Part shown: positions 51,301-59,869 of the stretch, piece after piece
Numbering within the stretch: the first letter of the stretch is position 1
How the letters are laid out: each line of letters opens with the position of its first letter
Source: Spirochaetales bacterium
GTDB taxonomy: Bacteria > Spirochaetota > Spirochaetia > SZUA-6
NCBI GenBank assembly: GCA_027021365.1
Contig: JALUUM010000027.1
Coordinates: 124,001-188,000, forward strand
Reading direction: 5' to 3'
Length of the DNA: 64,000 nt
Program-made: the position numbers and the translations under genes
Notes under the pieces: model-generated
Database searches by the model: none
What the model was told of the DNA's origin: nothing
Seen by the model: the letters and a program-made list of their open reading frames with translations, nothing else

Positions 51301-52909
51301 TGTAAGGATCAATGGGGGGGTTGGTAACCTGGGCGAATAGCTGTTTGAAGTAGTTGAAGAGTAGTTGGGGTTCTTCGGATAGAACAGCCAGAGACGTATC
51401 GTTTCCCATCGAACCTACAGGCTCCTGAGCATTCTCTACCATCGGGATGATTATCTTTCTCAAGTCCTCGAGAGTGTAACCGAAGGCTTTCTGAATGACA
51501 GGAAGCCTTTCCCCGTCTATTTTCAGTGTCTTGGGGGCACCGAGAAGCCCCTTTAAGAGGATTCTGTTTTTCTCCAGCCAGTGCCTGTAGGGCCTCCTCC
51601 TCGATACACTCGACTTTATCTCATTGTCCTTGAGAACTCTCTTCTTTTCCGTATCTACCATAATCATCTTGCCCGGTGCGAGTCTTCCCTTTTCAAGGAT
51701 GTCATCTGGTCTGAAGTCGAGGACTCCTACCTCAGAGGCAAGCATAAAGATTCCGCTCTTTGTGATTATGTATCTGGCCGGTCTCAAGCCGTTTCTGTCC
51801 AGCATCGCCCCTACTCTTATACCGTCGGAAAAGGATATGGCTGCAGGTCCGTCCCATGGTTCCATGATGGCGGCGTGGTACTCGAAAAAGGCCCTCTTGT
51901 CTTCCGAGATATGGTATCTGGAACCAAAAGCCTCCGGTATCATCATCATCAGGGAGTGCTGGATGCTCCTTCCGCCCATTACGAGGAGCTCGAGAACGTT
52001 GTCGAATATGGCAGAGTCACTCATGTTTCTGTCTACGATGGGAAATATCTTCTCTATCTCATCTCCAAAGAGTTCCGAGGAAAGGGTTTTCTCTCTCGCT
52101 GTAATCTTGTTGACATTTCCCTTTAGGGTGTTTATTTCACCGTTATGGGCTATGTACCTGTATGGATGGGCAAGGTACCAGGATGGAAAAGTGTTTGTAC
52201 TGTATCTCTGATGAACGATAGCGAGGGAGCTCTTGAAATCCTTGTCCGTGATGTCCGGGTAGAAGGATTCGAATTGGGTGGATACGAACATCCCCTTGTA
52301 TACAACCTTTCTCGAGGAGATGGATACGGGGAAGAATTTATCCGGAGTCCAGCCTGACTTCCTTGCTTCTCTCTCGAGGGATTTTCTCAAAACGTAAAGC
52401 CGCCTTTCCAGGTAGTCCGGATCCGACTCCATTTTCGATGCCAGTTCTTCCGGCGGTTCATTAGGTGATAGAAAGAGTTGCCAGAAAGAGGGCATTTCTT
52501 CTCTTGCCTGCTTACCGAGGGAGTCGGGATTTACCGGTACATTTCTCCAGCCGAGGATTGTAAAGTTTTCCGTGGAAGAGATAGTTTCTATCATCCTCCT
52601 TGCAAGCAGACTATCATTCTCTTCAGGTGGCAGAAAGAGGAAGGCCACACCGTAATTGCCGGGCTCCGGAAGTCGGAAATCCACGTGTTTCTTGAAAAAA
52701 TCGTGGGGAATCTGCAGGAGCATTCCCGCACCGTCTCCGGTTTTCATATCACCGCCTATGGCCCCTCTGTGCTCAAGGTTCTTAAGTATTTCGATTCCAT
52801 TCTTGATGATACTTCGAGTCTTCTTTCCGTTGATGTTTACTATGAAACCAACTCCGCATGCATCGTGTTCATTCTGCGGGTTATAGAGGCCCTTTTCCTC
52901 GAAAGCCAT
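48326..52909 (-). CDS. gltB: glutamate synthase, large (alpha) subunit
   Basis: 1527 residues from ATG 52909. The N-terminal class II glutaminase has its nucleophile Cys at about residue 18 (NEHDACGVGFI), so a short propeptide would be removed. The FMN synthase domain contains VKLVSELGVGTVAAGVAKGKAD and GDGGTGASP. The [3Fe-4S] cysteines are in CVMMRKCHLNTCPVG. The Gly-rich C-terminal beta-helix (GGRVIVYPP, GGIAYVLD) is present. AAGGAG lies 8 bases before this ATG. An upstream ATG at 52945 is also in frame but has a poorer site. The enzyme forms two glutamates from glutamine and 2-oxoglutarate. Confidence 0.96.
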   Translation of the reverse strand: MAFEEKGLYNPQNEHDACGVGFIVNINGKKTRSIIKNGIEILKNLEHRGAIGGDMKTGDGAGMLLQIPHDFFKKHVDFRLPEPGNYGVAFLFLPPEENDSLLARRMIETISSTENFTILGWRNVPVNPDSLGKQAREEMPSFWQLFLSPNEPPEELASKMESDPDYLERRLYVLRKSLEREARKSGWTPDKFFPVSISSRKVVYKGMFVSTQFESFYPDITDKDFKSSLAIVHQRYSTNTFPSWYLAHPYRYIAHNGEINTLKGNVNKITAREKTLSSELFGDEIEKIFPIVDRNMSDSAIFDNVLELLVMGGRSIQHSLMMMIPEAFGSRYHISEDKRAFFEYHAAIMEPWDGPAAISFSDGIRVGAMLDRNGLRPARYIITKSGIFMLASEVGVLDFRPDDILEKGRLAPGKMIMVDTEKKRVLKDNEIKSSVSRRRPYRHWLEKNRILLKGLLGAPKTLKIDGERLPVIQKAFGYTLEDLRKIIIPMVENAQEPVGSMGNDTSLAVLSEEPQLLFNYFKQLFAQVTNPPIDPYRENLVMSLMSFVGKERNLLAETPEHCRQLKLSHPILTNDDIEMLRSARIKDFSVTTVSILFPTSGHPGSMEHALNRVCREVESAIDEGASLIILSDRGVSEENAAIPSLLAISGVHRYLVGKGKRHLAGLVLESGEPREVHHFATLIGYGASAINPYLAFETIIALKQKGYISESLTEEDAIDNYITAIKKGLLKTMSKMGISTIRSYRGAQTFEAIGLGEELIERYFTGTPSSIGGIGINVLEKEKREIHGKAFGRKNRVTALPQLESGGMYSYRIDQGKHLFSPKAIVLLQRATRENDYRLFKEYSNLINDTTENLCTLRGLLKIRKGKAIPVDEVEGEESIMKRFVTSAMSFGSISKETHENIALAMNSLGLRSNCGEGGEDDYRFYGKKNGVSLNSKIKQVASARFGVTSNYLANAEELQIKISQGAKPGEGGQLPGHKVTEEIARVRHSTPGVMLISPPPHHDIYSIEDLAQLIFDLKHGNPNARVSVKLVSELGVGTVAAGVAKGKADTVLISGGDGGTGASPLSSIMHTGTPWEIGLSETHQVLLKSNLRDKIRVQTDGQIKTGRDIVIAALLGAEEFGFATTLLVTLGCVMMRKCHLNTCPVGVATQDPALRAFFNGRPQYVVNFMRFLAREVREYLSEMGFRKLADIIGRTDLLEPDYERGNEKTKSLDFSRVLYMPESFKKWKPERFTEESEQPRKPYSLEEHPDLEILREAKPALEEGKPVRFSMKIRNSQRATGASLSAMISKKYGSKGLPDDTIRIKFNGSAGQSFAAFLTRGVTFELEGDANDYFCKGLSGGRVIVYPPKGSTFIPERNIITGNVNLFGATSGEVFINGMAGERFAVRNSGAIAVVEGVGDHACEYMTGGRVIVIGETGVNFAAGMSGGIAYVLDKSQLFDTRCNLEMVDVEHITSKDDEAFIRRYLEKHARYTRSRNAIEILNMWEEIFPLFVKVMPMDYRKVLEKLKESENEKSDTASVTEEVYA

Positions 52910-52946
52910 GGCTGAAACTCCTTGATAGTTATAAATTAAGTGCATA

Positions 52947-52974
52947 AATTTACATTTATTTTAATGATTGTCAA
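52947..52974 (-). promoter_or_regulatory. sigma-70-type promoter for gltBD
   Basis: On the minus strand a consensus TTGACA (52974-52969), a 16-base spacer and TAAATT (52952-52947). The transcript would start about 30 bases before ATG 52909. Divergent from lacI. Confidence 0.65.
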
Positions 52975-53043
52975 CAGGTTTACGGGTTTTTTGTGGCAAT
53001 AACAATGACTTTTTTTACTGCGGTTATTATTATGATAGATGTA

Positions 53044-54018
53044 ATGGAGAAATCCGCAGCCACGATAAAAGATATTGCCAGGATTTCCGGCTATGGCGTG
53101 GGAACTGTTTCTCGTGTTCTAAACGGGAGCCCTCTGGTAAGGGATGAGACAAGAAAACGCATAATGGCGGTAGCAAGAAAATTGAACTACAGGCCCAATA
53201 AAGTTGCAAAGATGCTTGTTACGGGTCGCTTTTCACAATCTACCATAGCGATACTTCTTCCCAAGATTACTCACAGGTTTTCAATGGAGATAGTTGCCGG
53301 GATATACTCGAGATTGAATGAACTGGGATACAACCTACTTGTGTTCAACATTGGAAAGAAGCGTGAAGAGGTTTTTGAACACATAAGGTACAGCCACTTT
53401 TCAGGCCTGATAGTTCTTTTGAATCCACTGAGACCCGAAGAGAAAAGCATGTTGAAGGCTGAAAATGCCCATTTCGTTTACCTCGATTTTCATGACAGGA
53501 ATGAGAATTCGATTTTTTTCGACAATCACCTCGGCGGAGGCTATGCCGCTGCCTATCTGGAGGAAAAGGGATGCAAGAGAGTGGTATTCATAGGTGACCT
53601 GGCAAAAACCGTTCAGAGAGAAGAACGGGTGGAAGGATTCAAGAGCGGCCTGCGAGAGAGGGGAATGGATCTCATTGATGAACTTTACATTCCGATCGAT
53701 GAGAAGGAATCCTACAGGGTTACGAGAGATCTCATAACAAGGCGGCGTATAGACGGTATCTTCTTTTACAGTGATGACCTGGCTCTTGGAGGGTTGAAGG
53801 CAAAGCGTGATCTTGGAAGTGATATAAGGATCATCGGCTACGATGACATCCAGGCAGCTGGTTATGTAGGCCTCTCTACGGTACGACAGGATTCTAATGT
53901 TTTAGGAAGGCTTGGAGCCGAGGCTATTGTCGAAATTGTGAAGGGAGAGAAGTTAAGAGCTGAAGACCTGCCCATATACAAGTGTCTCAAGCCTCAGCTC
54001 GTAGACAGGGGCAGTTGA
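53044..54018 (+). CDS. LacI-family transcriptional repressor
   Basis: A 324-residue repressor. The N-terminal helix-turn-helix and hinge are AATIKDIARISGYGVGTVSRV then NYRPNKVAKML. The C-terminal periplasmic-binding-protein-like sensor (about 65-324) is full length, with IDGIFFYSDDLALGG and IRIIGYDDIQAAGY. It diverges from gltB. The downstream operon carries a perfect LacI-type palindrome, so this is its likely regulator. ATG 53044 is the family-like start; ATG 53032 is also possible. The effector is probably a sugar or sugar phosphate. Confidence 0.9.
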   Translation: MEKSAATIKDIARISGYGVGTVSRVLNGSPLVRDETRKRIMAVARKLNYRPNKVAKMLVTGRFSQSTIAILLPKITHRFSMEIVAGIYSRLNELGYNLLVFNIGKKREEVFEHIRYSHFSGLIVLLNPLRPEEKSMLKAENAHFVYLDFHDRNENSIFFDNHLGGGYAAAYLEEKGCKRVVFIGDLAKTVQREERVEGFKSGLRERGMDLIDELYIPIDEKESYRVTRDLITRRRIDGIFFYSDDLALGGLKAKRDLGSDIRIIGYDDIQAAGYVGLSTVRQDSNVLGRLGAEAIVEIVKGEKLRAEDLPIYKCLKPQLVDRGS

Positions 54019-54102
54019 AAATCTTGCTTTTTTCAAGCAGCTCTTTGCGCTATTCCTATACGAACTTTTTAGAAAAATTGTACGAAAATCGAAAGAAAAT
54101 AG

Positions 54103-54131
54103 TTGACAAGGGAAAAATATCATCCTAGAAT
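54103..54131 (+). promoter_or_regulatory. strong sigma-70 promoter of the glycosyltransferase operon
   Basis: Consensus TTGACA (54103-54108), a 17-base spacer and TAGAAT (54126-54131). The transcription start would fall at about 54138, inside the LacI-type palindrome. Confidence 0.8.
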
Positions 54132-54137
54132 GAAACC

Positions 54138-54153
54138 ATGGAAACGTTTCCAT
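54138..54153 (+). promoter_or_regulatory. LacI-type operator at the transcription start
   Basis: ATGGAAACGTTTCCAT is a perfect 16-base palindrome with the central CG typical of LacI-family sites. The 14-base core TGGAAACGTTTCCA recurs at 57306. Occupancy would block the promoter directly. Confidence 0.85.
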
Positions 54154-54200
54154 CAAATGATCATGGCTTTGTTAAAAAAGATAAAGAATCAGTTAATGAC

Positions 54201-55559
54201 ATGTACCACTCCGGTTTCATTGGCTCGAAGAAACCACATATTCTAATGATCACAAACCACGGTATACATCAGTGGAATGTTATCCCGGGTCTGAGGGATA
54301 CGGGCGGTCAGAATGTCTTTGTAAATCAATTCAGCGAGGCAATTGCAAGCTTCGGCTTCCGTGTCACTATCCTGAACAGGGGAGGCTACAGACACCCCGT
54401 AACGGGCGAGTGGCAGAGAGGCTATCGTTACAGGAACAGTGACATGCGAATATACTACCTGGAGGACGGGCTTGATGAATTCGTGCGAAAAGAGGACATG
54501 GCGGAGAGGATACCTTTTCTGTTGGAAGCCCTTCGGAAATGGCTGGATGAAGATTCAATTCCTGTCGATCTGATAGTATCACATTACTGGGATGCGGCTC
54601 TCCTGGGAATAAAGCTCAATGAATCCCTGGAAAAACCAGTGAAACATATCTGGGTACCTCATTCACTCGGTGCAATAAAGAAGAGGAATGTTGATCCCTC
54701 GGAGTGGAAGGGCTTAAGGATAGACGAGAGGATTGAAACGGAGAAGAGGATAATAGACAGGCTCGACGGAATAGCCTCTACCTCGGGACTGATCGGACGT
54801 TCTCTTCAGGAAGACTATGGTTACAGGGGACCTGAGATCTTTCTTCCTCCATGTGTGGATGTGAAACGTTACTATCCCCACGAAGTTAGCCGTGATAGCG
54901 AAGTATGGAAATACCTGGAAGAGAAGACGGGAAAATCGATTGAGGAACTGGAAAGAGTCAATATCGTAACCGAGATAAGCAGAACCGATACGACAAAGGG
55001 AAAGGATATACTGATAAAGGCCTTCGCCGAAACTGTAGGAAGGGTGGGTAATACCCTTCTGGTCGTGGCTATAGACGAGAATAGGAAGGAATTAGCCGAT
55101 GAGCTTAAATCCCTGATCACCTCTTTGAATATTGGTGACAATGTTGTACCTGTAGGTTCCATATGGAACCTACTTCCTGACCTCTATGCCATATCGGATG
55201 TGTACTGTACACCGGCAATTCAGGAGGGCTTTGGAATGTCGGCGGAGGAGGCAGCAGCAACGGGAATCCCGATTATTGCAAGTGACAGGGTACCTTTTGT
55301 TACGGAGTATCTTCTGGGAAGGGAGAGAAGGGATATCCAGATAGGAACGATGCCGACAGACCGGATAACCATTGGTGAAGGTGCTGTAGTGGTTGGTTCG
55401 GGAGATATCAGAGGCTTTGCCTATGCGATAGAACTGCTCTTGAAAGATGAGGAGCTTAGAACGAAACTGGGTGAGAAAGCCTATTCCCTTACGATACCCT
55501 ATTTTACATGGGAAAAGGTTGTAAAGGATTTTTTGAATACAGTGGGAGTAATGCGGTAA
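54201..55559 (+). CDS. GT4 glycosyltransferase, sucrose-phosphate-synthase-like
   Basis: A 452-residue GT-B glycosyltransferase of family GT4, the group that holds sucrose-phosphate, sucrose and mannosylfructose-phosphate synthases. The N-terminal loop HQWNVIPGLRDTGGQNVFVNQ is the acceptor/nucleotide segment typical of sucrose-type enzymes. WVPHSLGAIKK and the C-terminal EGFGMSAEEAAATGIPIIAS (EX7E) are also diagnostic. I place the start at ATG 54201, because the upstream in-frame ATG 54138 lies in the operator at the transcription start; a leaderless start there is possible. The SD is weak. The next gene begins directly after the stop. Donor and acceptor are unknown. Confidence 0.8.
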   Translation: MYHSGFIGSKKPHILMITNHGIHQWNVIPGLRDTGGQNVFVNQFSEAIASFGFRVTILNRGGYRHPVTGEWQRGYRYRNSDMRIYYLEDGLDEFVRKEDMAERIPFLLEALRKWLDEDSIPVDLIVSHYWDAALLGIKLNESLEKPVKHIWVPHSLGAIKKRNVDPSEWKGLRIDERIETEKRIIDRLDGIASTSGLIGRSLQEDYGYRGPEIFLPPCVDVKRYYPHEVSRDSEVWKYLEEKTGKSIEELERVNIVTEISRTDTTKGKDILIKAFAETVGRVGNTLLVVAIDENRKELADELKSLITSLNIGDNVVPVGSIWNLLPDLYAISDVYCTPAIQEGFGMSAEEAAATGIPIIASDRVPFVTEYLLGRERRDIQIGTMPTDRITIGEGAVVVGSGDIRGFAYAIELLLKDEELRTKLGEKAYSLTIPYFTWEKVVKDFLNTVGVMR

Positions 55560-56639
55560 ATGGAACTGTCACGTCTTTCTCTTGAAAAGATATTGGAGAA
55601 CTCGGATGTAGAGAAGTTGAGTTTAGAGAATCTGGAGGGATTGTTTCTTTCAGAGGAAACGATAAGGGAACATGCTCCTTCCGGAGCGTACAGTGTTGAT
55701 CCGAGAACCGGGGAGATAATAGTTTACAGCGAGGCAAGAACGAGGCGTCCTCATGACAATAGGTCTCCCGGCAGAAGGGTCTCCGATGGCAGGGAAAATG
55801 CCGTGGAAACCGTGCGGTGTGTGATCTGTGAGGGAAAGACAACGGGTGTCGTAGATGTCGCTCCGCTTTCCGATGGTTTCACCTTCATTAACAAGAACCT
55901 CTTTCCGGCAGTCTATCCCCACGATGAGGTCGAAGGAATGGAAAAGGTGTCGGGTTTTCACTTTCTCCAATGGACATCCTCGATTCATGGTCGGGACTGG
56001 CACAACATGAGTACGGAAGACCTGACAGTCGTTATGAGGCGGCTTGGCATACTGGAGGAGCGCTTGCTTTCGTACGGCAAGTATCAATATGTAATTGTGA
56101 TAAAAAATTACGGAAGAGAGGTGGGAGGTTCGCTTTCGCACGGCCACCAGCAGATAATCTGGACAGATGCAAAACCGGGGCATTTCCTTAAAGACGAACT
56201 CTTTTCCAGGGAGAGAGGAATGAGTTTCAGCAGCTATATGCTGGAAGCCAATCCTTCCCAGTTGATTGTAAAGGATTACGGAAGGGCTGTTCTTGTTGTC
56301 CCGTATTTTATGAAGAGACAATTTGATATGATCCTCCTCCTTAAGGATGCGAAGAAGACGAATATCTTTCAGCTGGAGGACGAGGAGCTTCGTGCCGTTG
56401 CAATGGCCTTTCATGATGCTGCGAGAAGCATTGTAGGTCTAATGCCACGTCGAGGGAGAAACCCTGCTTACAACATTGTTACCCATAATACGGGAGAGTC
56501 CGGTCTCTACTTCGAGTTTCTTCCCTATATGCAGGAGATGGGAGGACTGGAGCGTCTCGGATTCTATATATGCGAGGGGAATCCTGAGAACGCAGCACGA
56601 TTGTTGAGAAGAGAAATCGAGGGAGAGGAAGCATCATGA
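55560..56639 (+). CDS. GalT/HIT-superfamily nucleotidyltransferase or phosphorylase
   Basis: A 359-residue protein of the galactose-1-phosphate uridylyltransferase fold. The active-site HxHxQ is SLSHGHQQIIW (194-201). Residues 87-90 (CVICEG) resemble the N-terminal zinc Cys pair, and AYNIVTHNTGESGLYFEFLP is the C-terminal half. The family transfers NMP groups via a nucleotidyl-His, as in UDP-glucose/sugar-1-phosphate exchange or Ap4A phosphorolysis. A role in turning over or making the nucleotide sugar used by the adjacent glycosyltransferase is inferred. ATG follows the preceding stop directly (TAAATG). Confidence 0.78.
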   Translation: MELSRLSLEKILENSDVEKLSLENLEGLFLSEETIREHAPSGAYSVDPRTGEIIVYSEARTRRPHDNRSPGRRVSDGRENAVETVRCVICEGKTTGVVDVAPLSDGFTFINKNLFPAVYPHDEVEGMEKVSGFHFLQWTSSIHGRDWHNMSTEDLTVVMRRLGILEERLLSYGKYQYVIVIKNYGREVGGSLSHGHQQIIWTDAKPGHFLKDELFSRERGMSFSSYMLEANPSQLIVKDYGRAVLVVPYFMKRQFDMILLLKDAKKTNIFQLEDEELRAVAMAFHDAARSIVGLMPRRGRNPAYNIVTHNTGESGLYFEFLPYMQEMGGLERLGFYICEGNPENAARLLRREIEGEEAS

Positions 56640-57292
56640 TTGGTGATAAACTGGTTATAGAGGAGCACCATACGAAAAGGGCAACGGAGATATGTGATTT
56701 CCTTTCCGGGGAGATTGGTGAGAGGTTTACCATATCCATTGCGGGCGAATCGGGATCCGGAAAATCTGAGCTCGCCTCTGAAATAGCGAGGATCATGAGC
56801 GAGAGGGGTATTCCGTCTGCAATCCTTCAGCAGGATGATTACTTCGTGTTTCCTCCCAGGACCAACCACGAGATGAGAAAAAGAAATATCGAGCAGGTGG
56901 GAACCTATGAGGTTAAACTGGATTTTCTCGATTGTAATCTAAGGTCTTACAGGCGCGGTGAGAATCCGATATACAAACCTCTGGTAATTTTCGATGAGGA
57001 CAGGATTACAACCGAGGAGTTGGACCTTTCAGGAATACGGCTCCTCATTGCCGAAGGCACATACACTTCTGTTCTTCAATTCATAGACAGAAGAATTTTC
57101 ATTGACAGGAACTACTTTGAAACACTGGAATCGAGAAAAAGGAGGGCGAGGGATTCTTTCGAACCCTTCATGGAGGAGGTATTGCGACGAGAGCATGAGA
57201 TAATTTCAAGTCACAGGAGGTTTGCCGATATGATTATCCCCGCATCCTTCGACAGGGTCGAGAGGGTTGAAAGGGGGAAAGGCGGGCTGTAA
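56636..57292 (+). CDS. uridine-kinase-like P-loop kinase
   Basis: A 218-residue P-loop NTPase of the uridine kinase/phosphoribulokinase group. Walker A is IAGESGSGKSELASEI (35-50). LQQDDYFVFPPRT corresponds to the DDFY substrate loop of uridine kinases, and LLIAEGTYTS resembles the EG(x)Y segment. The substrate may be a sugar, an alcohol or a nucleoside. ATG overlaps the preceding stop by 4 bases, so the three enzymes are a tight unit. Confidence 0.78.
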   Translation: MIGDKLVIEEHHTKRATEICDFLSGEIGERFTISIAGESGSGKSELASEIARIMSERGIPSAILQQDDYFVFPPRTNHEMRKRNIEQVGTYEVKLDFLDCNLRSYRRGENPIYKPLVIFDEDRITTEELDLSGIRLLIAEGTYTSVLQFIDRRIFIDRNYFETLESRKRRARDSFEPFMEEVLRREHEIISSHRRFADMIIPASFDRVERVERGKGGL

Positions 57293-57305
57293 CGTATGCA
57301 TTTGG

Positions 57306-57319
57306 TGGAAACGTTTCCA
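57306..57319 (+). promoter_or_regulatory. second LacI-type operator
   Basis: TGGAAACGTTTCCA, identical to the core of the site at 54138, lies 14 bases after the kinase stop and 168 bases before the sugar-binding protein start. It suggests control of the transporter by the same repressor. No equally clear promoter is seen next to it. Confidence 0.8.
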
Positions 57320-57438
57320 GATATTTGAGTATTATGGGGATTGTAATGGGTGAAGAAGAGAGAAAGATTTTTTCCGGTCGATGGAATACCGGAATGAATG
57401 TGATTAATTCATTAATTTATAGTATAAATGGCCAATTT

Positions 57439-57460
57439 TCAGACTGTCAGTCTGATTTTT
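57439..57460 (+). terminator. small hairpin with T-run in the binding-protein leader
   Basis: TCAGACT (57439-57445), loop GTC and AGTCTGA (57449-57455), followed by TTTTT. The stem is only 7 bp, so it may be a weak terminator of the enzyme operon, an attenuator or an mRNA-stabilising hairpin. Confidence 0.5.
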
Positions 57461-57486
57461 GAAATATTTTTTCAAGGAGGTTCAAA

Positions 57487-58782
57487 ATGAAAAAATTGTT
57501 GTGCATCCTGCTTGCTGTAGCATTCCTGGCGCCTCTCTTTGCCGGAGGAAAACAGGAAGCGGCAGCCGGGGGGCCTGTCACCATAAAGGTGTGGTTCCAC
57601 TCGGGAAAGGGTGAGGAAAGGGAGGTATTGAATGCCCAGATAAAGGAATTCAACACCATGCAGAATGAGGTCAAGGTAGAGGCTGTAATGCTTCCCGAAG
57701 GTTCTTACAACGAGCAGGTGAGTGCGGCGGCTCTGGCGGGGGACCTTCCAGATCTGCTAGATTTCGACGGGCCTTATGTCTATAACTATGCATGGTCGGG
57801 GCACCTGATTCCTCTGGACAAGTACATAAGCGCTGATCTGAAATCGGATCTTCTGCCCTCGATAGTTGCTCAAGGAACCTACGGTGGCAAGATTTACGCA
57901 CTGGGTACATTCGATTCCGGCCTTGCCATCTGGGGTAACAAGGCATACCTCAAAAAGGCCGGTATAAGAATTCCCAAGGGAATCCAGGATCCCTGGGATT
58001 TCAACGAGTTCAACACGGCTTTAAAGAAACTTCAGGCACTGGATGAGGTAAAGTATGCCATCGATTTCAAAATGAATTACGGTCAGGGTGAATGGTACAC
58101 GTATGGTTTCTCACCCATAGTTCAGAGTTTTGGCGGAGACCTGATCGACAGAAGTGACTACCAGTCGGCAGAGGGAGTGCTAAACGGTCCGGAATCAGTG
58201 GCAGCGATGAAGTGGTTCCAGAGCCTCTTCAAGGAGGGTTACTCCAATGTCAAACCTGCCGGTGACGATGACTTTTACGGCAAAAAGATTGCTGCACTCT
58301 CCTATGTTGGTCACTGGATGTGGACTCCCCACAGTAAGGCTCTTGGGAATGACCTTGTGCTTCTCCCGATGCCAAAGTTCGGAAAGAAGGTTGTAACGGG
58401 AATGGGTTCATGGTGCTGGGGTATAACCTCGCAGGCCAAGCATCCCGATGCGGCATGGAAATTCCTAAGCTATCTCATGCAACCGAGCCAGATTCTTTTC
58501 ATGACCAATGCCAACGGGGCAGTTCCTTCAAGAAAATCGGCACTCGCCAGGTCCAAACTCTATGGAAAGGGTGGTCCTCTTGAGATTTTTGCCGATCAGC
58601 TGAAGGCAGGACTCGGTATGCCACGGCCCATAACACCGGCCTATCCTACCATTACAACTGCATTTGCAGAGGCAGTCCAGAATATCGTAACGGGTGCCGA
58701 TGTAAAGACAGAACTCGACAAGGCAGTAAAGAAGATAGACCAGGATATCAAGGACAACAAGGGGTATCCGCTTCCCAAGTAA
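57487..58782 (+). CDS. ABC sugar transporter, periplasmic binding protein
   Basis: A 431-residue family 1 extracellular solute-binding protein. The signal peptide (about 1-19) ends LFAGGKQEAA, a style I associate with spirochaetes; the cleavage site lacks a lipobox Cys. The mature part follows the usual pattern TIKVWFHSGKGEEREV, LPDLLDFDGPYVYNYAWSG and GSWCWGITSQAKHPDAAWKF. The many Trp and Tyr in the ligand cleft fit a saccharide. Excellent SD (AAGGAGG). It is the first transporter gene, followed by a terminator and then two permeases. Confidence 0.92.
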   Translation: MKKLLCILLAVAFLAPLFAGGKQEAAAGGPVTIKVWFHSGKGEEREVLNAQIKEFNTMQNEVKVEAVMLPEGSYNEQVSAAALAGDLPDLLDFDGPYVYNYAWSGHLIPLDKYISADLKSDLLPSIVAQGTYGGKIYALGTFDSGLAIWGNKAYLKKAGIRIPKGIQDPWDFNEFNTALKKLQALDEVKYAIDFKMNYGQGEWYTYGFSPIVQSFGGDLIDRSDYQSAEGVLNGPESVAAMKWFQSLFKEGYSNVKPAGDDDFYGKKIAALSYVGHWMWTPHSKALGNDLVLLPMPKFGKKVVTGMGSWCWGITSQAKHPDAAWKFLSYLMQPSQILFMTNANGAVPSRKSALARSKLYGKGGPLEIFADQLKAGLGMPRPITPAYPTITTAFAEAVQNIVTGADVKTELDKAVKKIDQDIKDNKGYPLPK

Positions 58783-58800
58783 GACACGGATTTTTAAAGA

Positions 58801-58835
58801 AAGAGGCCGGATAGATAAATCCGGCCTCTTGTAAT
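58801..58835 (+). terminator. terminator-like hairpin between binding protein and permeases
   Basis: A 12-bp perfect stem (58801-58812 with 58819-58830) and a 6-base loop, followed by a short T-containing stretch without a long U-run. It probably attenuates transcription so that binding protein exceeds permease. Confidence 0.75.
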
Positions 58836-58930
58836 TTTCAACTGTTCCGTTGATTATCCAATTATCGATGCCTGCTTTCGAATTTGGCATCCAGTTGTAA
58901 ACATCGAGGAGGCAGGGAGTGAGGTGATTT

Positions 58931-59866
58931 ATGAAATCAGATATATCCAATGCAAGCAGTAGCGTTAGTATGAAGATGCAGAGAAGAAGGGAGGCCCTTA
59001 CCGCCTGGCTCTTCTCTGCCCCTTCACTACTCTTGCTACTGTTCTTTCTAATAATTCCCTTCATCATGGCTTTTGTGCTTTCACTGACAGATCAGAGAAT
59101 GATACCAAACCCCAATCTACCGACGGAGTTCATAGGCTTGAGGAATTATATCAGACTCTTCGGAGAGGAGACCTTTTACAGGGCCATACTCAACAACTTC
59201 ATATTCGCAGCAATTGTAGTACCGCTTCAGACCTCTTTCGCACTGATACTTGCCATGCTGATAAACCAGAAGCTCAAGATGATAAACCTATACAGGACGA
59301 TCTATTTCAGTCCCGTTGTAGTAACGATGGTTGTTGTCGCAGTGGTGTGGTCCAACCTGTTCAATCCTACCGAGGGTTTCATAAACCAGTTTCTGAAATT
59401 CATAAGCTTCGGAAGAATCCAGCCCATTGGCTGGCTACAGGATACTCACTGGGCATTTCCTGCAATAATGATTCTCTCTATCTGGCAGGGAGTGGGTTTC
59501 CAGATGGTTATATTCCTTGCAGGCCTTCAGGATATACCGGCCGAACTCTACGAGGCGGCAAGGGTGGATGGAGCCAGCAAGTGGCAGCAGTTCAGGTTTG
59601 TAACCCTTCCGCAGTTAAGAAATACAACGATTTTCGTTGTCATTACCACCACGATTCTTGCCTTCAAGCTCTTTACACAGGTATGGGTGCTTACCAAGGG
59701 TGGCCCACAGAATGCCACAATGACAACGATAGTCTTTCTCTACAGACAGGGTTTCAGACAGCTTAGAGTGGGGTATGCATCCACGATAGCGGTGGTATTT
59801 TTTCTTATAGTGCTTACCATTTCCCTCTTTCAGAGAGTTTTCTTGAAAGAGGAAGGGGGGAGATAA
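58931..59866 (+). CDS. ABC sugar transporter permease, MalF-type
   Basis: A 311-residue inner membrane protein with six membrane helices. The EAA loop is YEAARVDGASKWQQFRFVTL, which docks the ATPase. The N-terminal basic segment ends RRREALTAWLFSAPSLLLL. It pairs with the following MalG-type permease 3 bases downstream. Confidence 0.92.
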   Translation: MKSDISNASSSVSMKMQRRREALTAWLFSAPSLLLLLFFLIIPFIMAFVLSLTDQRMIPNPNLPTEFIGLRNYIRLFGEETFYRAILNNFIFAAIVVPLQTSFALILAMLINQKLKMINLYRTIYFSPVVVTMVVVAVVWSNLFNPTEGFINQFLKFISFGRIQPIGWLQDTHWAFPAIMILSIWQGVGFQMVIFLAGLQDIPAELYEAARVDGASKWQQFRFVTLPQLRNTTIFVVITTTILAFKLFTQVWVLTKGGPQNATMTTIVFLYRQGFRQLRVGYASTIAVVFFLIVLTISLFQRVFLKEEGGR

Positions 59867-59869
59867 ATA

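Noticed and set aside
49490..52915. Many long plus-strand frames opposite gltB
   Set aside because: The conserved glutamate synthase domains explain the open frames on the other strand.
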